5,843 bases of DNA, from the NCBI GenBank assembly GCA_964530165.1, contig CAZGYE010000337.1:1-5843 (forward strand). The letters are read 5' to 3'. The translations under genes were made by a program, and so were the position numbers. The DNA is from CAZGYE01 sp964530165. Its GTDB lineage: Bacteria > Planctomycetota > Planctomycetia > Planctomycetales > Planctomycetaceae. Below, in pieces: positions 1 to 4,026 of the stretch. The notes below the pieces were generated by a model. That model had not been told where the DNA came from, did not search any database, and saw nothing but the letters and a program-made list of their open reading frames with translations. Position 1 is the stretch's first letter; each line of letters starts with the position of its first letter.

Positions 1-1
1 C

Positions 2-232
2 GGAGAGTTTGACGGCGTGGTGGCCATGTATCACGATCAGGGGCACATTGCGCTGAAGCTGATCGGTTTTGACCAGGCGGTGAACGTGACGCTGGGGCTG
101 CCGATCATCCGCACCAGTCCCAGTCACGGGACCGCTTTCGACATCGCCTGGTGCGGACAGGCCAGGGCTGACGGTCTGTTGCAGGCGATCCGCGTGGCGG
201 TCCTGCTGACCCGACGGAAAAATGGGGAATGA
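2..232 (+). CDS. pdxA: 4-hydroxythreonine-4-phosphate dehydrogenase PdxA, C-terminal fragment
   Basis: This is the last 76 codons of pdxA; the 5' part lies left of the window. PdxA is a cytoplasmic, metal- and NAD-dependent enzyme that oxidises 4-phosphohydroxy-L-threonine in the DXP-dependent route to pyridoxal phosphate. The fragment carries the family's most conserved C-terminal blocks: MYHDQGH near residues 9-15, NVTLGLPIIRTSP, and SHGTAFDIA. The histidines in HDQG and HGTAFD correspond to two of the three metal ligands known from E. coli PdxA (His211 and His266); the third lies outside the window. Family members more often have DHGTAFD, so the serine before this histidine is a mild variation. 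Reading is open from base 2 with no start of its own; the ATG at 17 is an internal methionine. The TGA stop at 230-232 overlaps the start of the phosphatase gene. Confidence 0.94.
   Translation, partial: GEFDGVVAMYHDQGHIALKLIGFDQAVNVTLGLPIIRTSPSHGTAFDIAWCGQARADGLLQAIRVAVLLTRRKNGE
224..228 (+). promoter_or_regulatory. Ribosome binding site inside the pdxA end
   Basis: GGGGA lies directly against the ATG at 229, which is too close for normal initiation there, but it is nine bases from the in-frame ATG at 238. It therefore suggests that the phosphatase may start at 238 (MDQSSGN...) rather than at 229 (MKRMDQ...). The three-residue difference does not touch the catalytic domain. Confidence 0.45.
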
Positions 233-888
233 AACGTATGGACCAGTCTTCCGGCAACGAGAAAACCACCCTGTACCTTGTGCGTCACGGCGCCACGGAT
301 GCCAACGAGCAGCGACCCTACGTGCTGCAAGGTTCCGGCATCGATTTGTCGCTCAGCGCCAACGGGCGGGAACAGGCGGCTGCCGTCGGACGGCTCCTGA
401 GCGGCCGGACGGTGCATCACGTTTATTCCAGTTCACTGGTGCGTGCAATGGAAACGGCCGAGACCATCGCAGACCACCACGGCCATCAAGTCCGTCCGAT
501 CGAACAGTTGGTCGAATGCGACGTCGGTCAGTGGGAGGGCATGGATTGGGACTCGATCATGCGTGAGCACGCCCAAGCGTACCAGGCCCTCATGGAGGAC
601 CCGGCCACGAACCCTTACCTGGGAGGCGAATCGTACGGCGACGTCCTGCAGCGCGCCGAGCCGGCCATCGAAGAACTGTTGCGGCGTCACGTCGGCGAGT
701 CGATTGTGGTCGTCGCGCACAACGTCGTGAATCGCGTCTATCTGGCCCACTTATTGGACCTCGATTTGCGGCGGGCCAAAGACATCCACCAATCGAACGC
801 CTGCGTCAACGTGATTCGTTACCGCGACGGCCGGACCGAACTGATGACGCTCAACGCGACCTTTCATCTGGCTGATTGCGAGCCGTAA
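229..888 (+). CDS. Histidine phosphatase superfamily protein (phosphoglycerate mutase-like)
   Basis: A 219-residue cytoplasmic protein of the histidine phosphatase (branch 1) superfamily, whose members transfer phosphate through a phosphohistidine. The order of motifs is complete: LVRHGAT with the nucleophile His20 and Arg19, SSLVRAMETAE with the phosphate-binding Arg72, Glu96 in VECDVGQWEG as likely proton donor, and the second catalytic histidine His164 in VVAHN. There is no signal peptide or membrane segment, and the length is normal for the family. In many relatives His164 is followed by Gly; here it is Asn. The substrate cannot be read from sequence: members include CobC-like, PhoE-like and sugar-phosphate phosphatases as well as mutases. 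The ATGA overlap with pdxA indicates translational coupling, which allows, but does not show, a role near vitamin B6 metabolism. ATG 229 is the longest start; ATG 238 has the better ribosome-site spacing. Confidence 0.93.
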   Translation: MKRMDQSSGNEKTTLYLVRHGATDANEQRPYVLQGSGIDLSLSANGREQAAAVGRLLSGRTVHHVYSSSLVRAMETAETIADHHGHQVRPIEQLVECDVGQWEGMDWDSIMREHAQAYQALMEDPATNPYLGGESYGDVLQRAEPAIEELLRRHVGESIVVVAHNVVNRVYLAHLLDLDLRRAKDIHQSNACVNVIRYRDGRTELMTLNATFHLADCEP

Positions 889-917
889 AAAGCGGCCTAG
901 CCCCAGGACGGTTCACT

Positions 918-926
918 TGCTAGAAT
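918..926 (+). promoter_or_regulatory. Possible extended -10 promoter for the TIGR03009 gene
   Basis: TGCTAGAAT fits an extended -10 element (TGn followed by TAGAAT) in the 165-nt gap before the next gene. No convincing -35 hexamer lies 16-18 bases upstream. A start of transcription near 933 would leave a leader of about 120-150 nt. This is a motif match only. Confidence 0.25.
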
Positions 927-1053
927 TCTCCGCCTGGCTGACATCTGAAATTGTAATTGGCGTGCAGGTAAGAACTTACGAAATCGCAGCGGCACACATC
1001 TCCGGGCCATCACAGGGTGGTGAGGACCGCAGGGGAGGAATTCGAGAGCCGCG

Positions 1054-2172
1054 ATGAGTGATTTGGGAAGGATTCCACCGCTCATGACTCGCAGACGGTT
1101 TCTGAGATCGCTGCTTGGCGGTCCAATTTTGGCCGGTCTCGGCGTGTGGGGGCCGATGACGGCCTCGGCCCAAAGCCAGCGGCGGGCAACAGACGACGTT
1201 CGCCGCCAGCGGCCCACGAACAAGCCGTTGCTGGAGGTCAAAAAGCTCTCGCCGCAGTTAGAGACGATCTTGAACAACTGGGAGAAAGCCACCAGCCACA
1301 TCGACACGCTGCAAGGGAAACACCATCGATTCGTTTACGACAAAGTCTTCGAGGTCGAGAAGCGGGCCGAAGGGGATTTTTTCTATCAGGCGCCCGACAA
1401 TGGACGCATCGACATCCAGGCCGGTAAGATCAGGCCGAGCGACAAGAGTCGCCGAATCGGAGCAGGGGGCAAACCGTTCAAACTGCAGTCCGATCGGCCC
1501 GAGCGCTGGATCTGCGACGGCAAGCAGATCCTGCAGATCAACGAGGCCGAAAAGACCGTCGAGACGTTTCCCATTCCGCCACAGGTGCAGGGGCGAAACA
1601 TCATGGAAGGGCCTCTGCCGTTCTTGTTCGGCATGCCGGCCGCAGAGGCCAAACGGCGTTACTTCCTGAAAGTGCTGAAGATCACCGAGACTCAAATTTG
1701 GCTGGGCGTCAAACCGCGCAGGAAGCAAGATGCAGCCAACTGGAAGGAAGCCAAAGTGATTCTGCAAAAACGAAACTACCTGCCCTGGGCCGTGCAGTTG
1801 ATCGACCCCGCGGGGAATCTGGAAACCGTCTATCGGTTTTCCGATTTGGAAGTCAACGCGAGGAAGCTGCCGCTTCCCTGGCGCGGAAATCCGTTTCAGC
1901 CGAGACTAATCGGATACAAGAGGATCAAAGCCGGTCCGGCCGGTCCGGCCGTGCCAACCGTGCCGGCAGTCGTGGGAGATTCCCACGAAAAAGCAAAAGA
2001 AACGCTCGAAGCAGCCGGTTACAAAGTGAAGTTCTGGAAAGGGCGCCCGGCGACAAGGGCCGAGTCGGTTTGGGCCGTCTACGAACAAAAACCGAAGCCG
2101 GCGACCCCGCTGGCCAAGGGCCAGACGGTCCACCTCACCCTCTACACCAAAATGATCTCGCAAGCCCAGTAA
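1054..2172 (+). CDS. Tat-exported TIGR03009-domain protein with C-terminal PASTA domain
   Basis: A 372-residue exported protein of unknown function. Residues 11-39 form a twin-arginine signal: TRRRFLRS at 12-19, a hydrophobic stretch, and an ASA|Q cleavage site at 37-40. Residues about 67-275 match my memory of TIGR03009, a domain known from planctomycetes, with blocks such as NNWEKATSHIDTLQGKH, VFEVEKRAEGDFFYQAPDNG and ERWICDGK. The repeated 'extract, oxidise or bind, report' beta-strand pattern is LolA-like in character, but that is inference. An AGPAGP linker (293-298) leads to residues 301-366, which read as one PASTA domain: VPAVVGDSHEKAKETLEAAGYKV, then a YEQKPKPATPLAKG segment and a final VHLTLYTK strand. 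PASTA domains bind peptidoglycan or related ligands outside the cell. Tat use implies export of a folded protein. The true start may be ATG 1084. It converges on the next gene and is probably monocistronic. Confidence 0.88.
   Translation: MSDLGRIPPLMTRRRFLRSLLGGPILAGLGVWGPMTASAQSQRRATDDVRRQRPTNKPLLEVKKLSPQLETILNNWEKATSHIDTLQGKHHRFVYDKVFEVEKRAEGDFFYQAPDNGRIDIQAGKIRPSDKSRRIGAGGKPFKLQSDRPERWICDGKQILQINEAEKTVETFPIPPQVQGRNIMEGPLPFLFGMPAAEAKRRYFLKVLKITETQIWLGVKPRRKQDAANWKEAKVILQKRNYLPWAVQLIDPAGNLETVYRFSDLEVNARKLPLPWRGNPFQPRLIGYKRIKAGPAGPAVPTVPAVVGDSHEKAKETLEAAGYKVKFWKGRPATRAESVWAVYEQKPKPATPLAKGQTVHLTLYTKMISQAQ
1066..1072 (+). promoter_or_regulatory. Ribosome binding site favouring the ATG at 1084
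   Basis: GGAAGGA ends 11 bases before the in-frame ATG at 1084. The competing purine tract GGGGAGG at 1032-1038 is 15 bases from the ATG at 1054, which is long. Starting at 1084 puts the twin-arginine motif right at the protein's N-terminus (MTRRRFLRS), as expected for a Tat signal. Confidence 0.4.
1931..1948 (+). repeat. Two tandem 9-bp copies encoding an AGPAGP linker
   Basis: CCGGTCCGG occurs twice in direct tandem (1931-1939 and 1940-1948). It codes for the Ala-Gly-Pro pair of the linker between the TIGR03009 region and the PASTA domain. Because the repeat is in frame, copy-number change would lengthen or shorten the linker by three residues. Confidence 0.7.
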
Positions 2173-2188
2173 GACTGCGGCGAGACAG

Positions 2189-2887
2189 TTACGGGCTGTG
2201 TGGCTTGGGCGGGTGGTCGTCGTCGTCGTCCAATGCGATGACGAGGGCGGCAATCGACACTCCCAAGATCGCCAGCGTGAACACGTCGACGCCCAAGCCC
2301 TTTTTTTCCTTGCACTCCTCGCAGCTTTCCTCGGGAAGTTCAGCGGGGAGTTCAGCAGGACCAGTCGGTGCACTGGTGACGACGACCGACTGCGTCTGGG
2401 CCCCCGGCGGAGCGGTTTGTGGCGCCCAGAAGCGGTACACCCCTTGTCCGTCACCGGCGACGATTTGGTAGACTCCGCCGCTCATGTTCGTGATGCCGAA
2501 ATTGCCGTTCTCGTTGGAGACCGTGCTGACGAGCGCCTGGCCGTTTTGATACAGCGCGACGCCGATACCGGCCACGGCGAATCCCTCGGTGTCCATGACC
2601 AGGCCGGTCAAGGTTCCGCCGGCCGTCAATGCCACATCGATCACCTCAGGCGCCTGGCCTCGAACCACCCGCGCCAGCGTGCGCTGCGCCGCCGAGATGT
2701 GCAGCGGAGAAATTCTGCCGCCGGCCTCTGACGCGACGCCGTTGCTTCGCGGGGCTGCAGATTGCATGATCCGCGCTGTCCCGACACGTTCACCCGCATC
2801 TGCGGCCAGCGTTCTGCCGCGGGGAATCAACAGGCCACAACAGGCCAAAGTGACGGCGCCCCACCTCAGGAACCGCAATGCTTTCAT
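2189..2887 (-). CDS. Secreted carboxypeptidase-regulatory-like protein with C-terminal membrane anchor
   Basis: A 232-residue protein of a type common in planctomycetes and functionally uncharacterised. Residues 1-29 are a Sec signal peptide (basic MKALRFLRW, hydrophobic core, likely cleavage after LAA). Residues about 85-170 form a carboxypeptidase-regulatory-like beta sandwich: GGTLTGLVMDTEGFAVAGI, ALYQNGQ, VSNENGNFGITNMSGGVYQI, followed by GVYRFWAPQTAPPGA, a stretch I associate with planctomycete members. A Pro/Glu-rich linker (PAELPAELPEE) and a CEEC pair (Cys189, Cys192) precede one membrane segment at about 202-219. The tail is five aspartates then HPPKPHSP. The protein is probably anchored with most of its mass outside the cytoplasm; which membrane cannot be told. 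The ATG is supported by AGAGGGAGA seven bases upstream. It faces the preceding gene tail to tail, 16 nt away. Confidence 0.85.
   Translation of the reverse strand: MKALRFLRWGAVTLACCGLLIPRGRTLAADAGERVGTARIMQSAAPRSNGVASEAGGRISPLHISAAQRTLARVVRGQAPEVIDVALTAGGTLTGLVMDTEGFAVAGIGVALYQNGQALVSTVSNENGNFGITNMSGGVYQIVAGDGQGVYRFWAPQTAPPGAQTQSVVVTSAPTGPAELPAELPEESCEECKEKKGLGVDVFTLAILGVSIAALVIALDDDDDHPPKPHSP
2216..2230 (-). repeat. Five-copy trinucleotide run encoding pentaspartate
   Basis: GTC is repeated five times on the plus strand (GAC on the coding strand), giving residues 220-224 as five aspartates right after the membrane segment. A pure codon run like this can change length by slippage, although the acidic tail itself is likely under selection, as similar tails occur in related planctomycete proteins. 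Confidence 0.75.
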
Positions 2888-2894
2888 ACCGAGT

Positions 2895-2903
2895 TCTCCC
2901 TCT
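2895..2903 (-). promoter_or_regulatory. Ribosome binding site of the anchored beta-sandwich gene
   Basis: On the minus strand AGAGGGAGA lies seven bases before the ATG at 2887. It is the strongest ribosome site in the window and fixes this start. Confidence 0.6.
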
Positions 2904-2945
2904 CATCTTGTCCGGACCGTGCGGATTGTCTCCCGCATGCTCACT

Positions 2946-2951
2946 ATTATC
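2946..2951 (-). promoter_or_regulatory. Possible -10 hexamer GATAAT
   Basis: GATAAT on the minus strand, about 58 bases upstream of the ATG at 2887, is one mismatch from the -10 consensus. No good -35 element is found 16-18 bases further upstream, so the assignment is weak. Confidence 0.2.
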
Positions 2952-3046
2952 GGCCCAGATGGCACAGAGACTACAGCCGGACAGGGTCGGAAAAATCAGA
3001 TTGTCCGAATTCTGTGAATCGTGCCAGCGTCGAGCAGGCTAGTGGT

Positions 3047-3067
3047 CTGTCAAAGCCAATTTGACAG
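3047..3067. repeat. Perfect 8-bp inverted repeat with 5-nt loop
   Basis: CTGTCAAA (3047-3054), loop GCCAA, and TTTGACAG (3060-3067) are exact reverse complements. The element sits five bases from the larger palindrome. It has no trailing T-run in either direction, so it is not a typical intrinsic terminator. It could be an operator, an mRNA-end hairpin, or part of one composite dispersed repeat. Confidence 0.65.
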
Positions 3068-3072
3068 GTGTC

Positions 3073-3130
3073 GTGGGGCAGGCTTTCCAGCCTGCCAATT
3101 GGCCGCGGCAGGCTGGAAAGCCTGCCCCAC
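3073..3130. repeat. Nested 24-bp perfect palindrome (REP-like dispersed repeat)
   Basis: Arms 3073-3096 and 3107-3130 are exact 24-base reverse complements around a 10-base centre. Each arm is itself palindromic: GGCAGGCT, a four-base loop, AGCCTGCC (3077-3084/3089-3096 and 3107-3114/3119-3126). The element can thus fold as one 24-bp hairpin or as two 8-bp hairpins; one loop reads GGAA, a GNRA tetraloop, on each transcribed strand. I recognise the unit as resembling repeats scattered through planctomycete intergenic regions; that is memory, not a search result. It lies 14 bases past the stop of the metallopeptidase gene and may stabilise or end its mRNA, although no T-run follows. Confidence 0.85.
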
Positions 3131-3144
3131 ACTCGGCTCTGCGC

Positions 3145-3912
3145 CTAACTCTCCCACTTCCTAAAATGTTCGACCAGGCGGAGATGCGCGTCAGGCATTT
3201 GCTGCCGGATCCGGTCGCTGAGTGGACCTGGGGGATTCCCCTGCTGAATGTCCTTCAAGTATTCGACAAGCAGGTGACGCGATTGTGATGATTCGTGCAT
3301 CAAAAAATGCACCCAGGCCCATGAATCGCGGTAATCCCTTTGCTTCATGTCGGTGAGGTTGCGTTTCCTTTCGAGAACCGTCAGCCGGGGCCGCCAGCCC
3401 AAGCGAATCGCCCAGCGGATGCTTCTCAGGTGCGAATGCCCCGAAGCTCGTTTCTCAGGAGTGACTTCAAAATACGTGGCCAGACCCTCATCGAGCCACA
3501 GCGGTAAGAACGGCAACGAATGGTGCAGCAAGGCATGCGTGGTTTCGTGTCGCAAGTCGACATGGTACTTCCGGTGACGATAAACGTAGATCCTCCCCGC
3601 GTCGGGACCTTTGACATACAGCGCCCGCCGCTTCTTGCCTTCAGGATACCTCCGTGACACATACCGGATGTAGCTCTGCCGGTCGTGAAACAAATCAATC
3701 TGGACCGGCTTTTCCTCCACTTCGAGATGTAGGGAGTCCTCAAGGTCGGTCTTCAGTTGCTTGAGCTCCTGCAAAATCTGCCGCTTCTGAGTCAGTGGAA
3801 ATTCACTGCGGCAGACGAACACTCCCTCCGCGCAGTAATCGACCCACTCCCCGTCGGCACAAGCCTGCGGGCAGCACGTCAGCGCTACGCAGAGAATCAG
3901 CAAGAATCGCAT
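3145..3912 (-). CDS. Secreted HExxH zinc metallopeptidase, DUF1570-like
   Basis: A 255-residue predicted exported peptidase. Residues 1-19 are a short Sec signal peptide with a probable ACA|D cleavage; the cysteines there do not form a proper lipobox. The active site is LRHETTHALLHH, with zinc ligands His122 and His126 and catalytic Glu123, followed by WLDEGLATYFE, where Glu142 is the expected third ligand of a gluzincin-type site. This pair of motifs is typical of the DUF1570 / peptidase-MA-like families, common in planctomycetes; substrates are unknown. The flanking regions include an N-terminal helix (residues 41-60) and a Lys/Arg-rich stretch. The ATG at 3912 is the only ATG, GTG or TTG after the in-frame stop at 3982-3984, yet no clear ribosome site precedes it. 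It lies 114 nt downstream of the permease gene on the same strand, so co-transcription is possible. Confidence 0.85.
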   Translation of the reverse strand: MRFLLILCVALTCCPQACADGEWVDYCAEGVFVCRSEFPLTQKRQILQELKQLKTDLEDSLHLEVEEKPVQIDLFHDRQSYIRYVSRRYPEGKKRRALYVKGPDAGRIYVYRHRKYHVDLRHETTHALLHHSLPFLPLWLDEGLATYFEVTPEKRASGHSHLRSIRWAIRLGWRPRLTVLERKRNLTDMKQRDYRDSWAWVHFLMHESSQSRHLLVEYLKDIQQGNPPGPLSDRIRQQMPDAHLRLVEHFRKWES

Positions 3913-4026
3913 CGCGGGCGAAAGCCAGTTGGAGTACAGCGAAGAGTGGGACGCGGAATATAGCGACCCCCACCGGCGCGGTCAAGAGCCTGAGAAGACG
4001 AAAGGAAACCGCAAAACCGGCGGTCG

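Noticed and set aside
882..896. GCCG...CGGC hairpin at the end of the phosphatase gene as a terminator.
   Set aside because: Only four base pairs, overlapping the stop codon, with no T-run after it.
968..979. GTAAG-AA-CTTAC dyad as an operator before the exported-protein gene.
   Set aside because: Such a short symmetry is expected by chance in a window of this size, and no regulator is linked to it.
1258..1767. A 169-codon minus-strand open frame inside the TIGR03009 gene.
   Set aside because: It lies wholly antisense to a gene with recognisable domains and shows no signal, motif or ribosome site.
1698..2471. A 257-codon plus-strand open frame spanning the ends of two genes.
   Set aside because: It overlaps the TIGR03009/PASTA gene in another frame and runs antisense into the anchored protein; low-complexity Ser/Arg composition suggests no real product.
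3061..3066. TTGACA as a -35 promoter element.
   Set aside because: It is part of the small inverted repeat, has no -10 at proper spacing, and would point on the plus strand into the antisense of the metallopeptidase gene.
3061..3288. A 75-codon plus-strand frame containing GQAFQP and RQAGKPAP.
   Set aside because: It is translation through the palindromic repeat and then antisense to the metallopeptidase; the peptide reflects the repeat, not a gene.
4008..4024. ACCGC...GCGGT stem just past the permease stop as a terminator.
   Set aside because: Five base pairs with a seven-base loop and no T-run on the minus strand; too weak to call.
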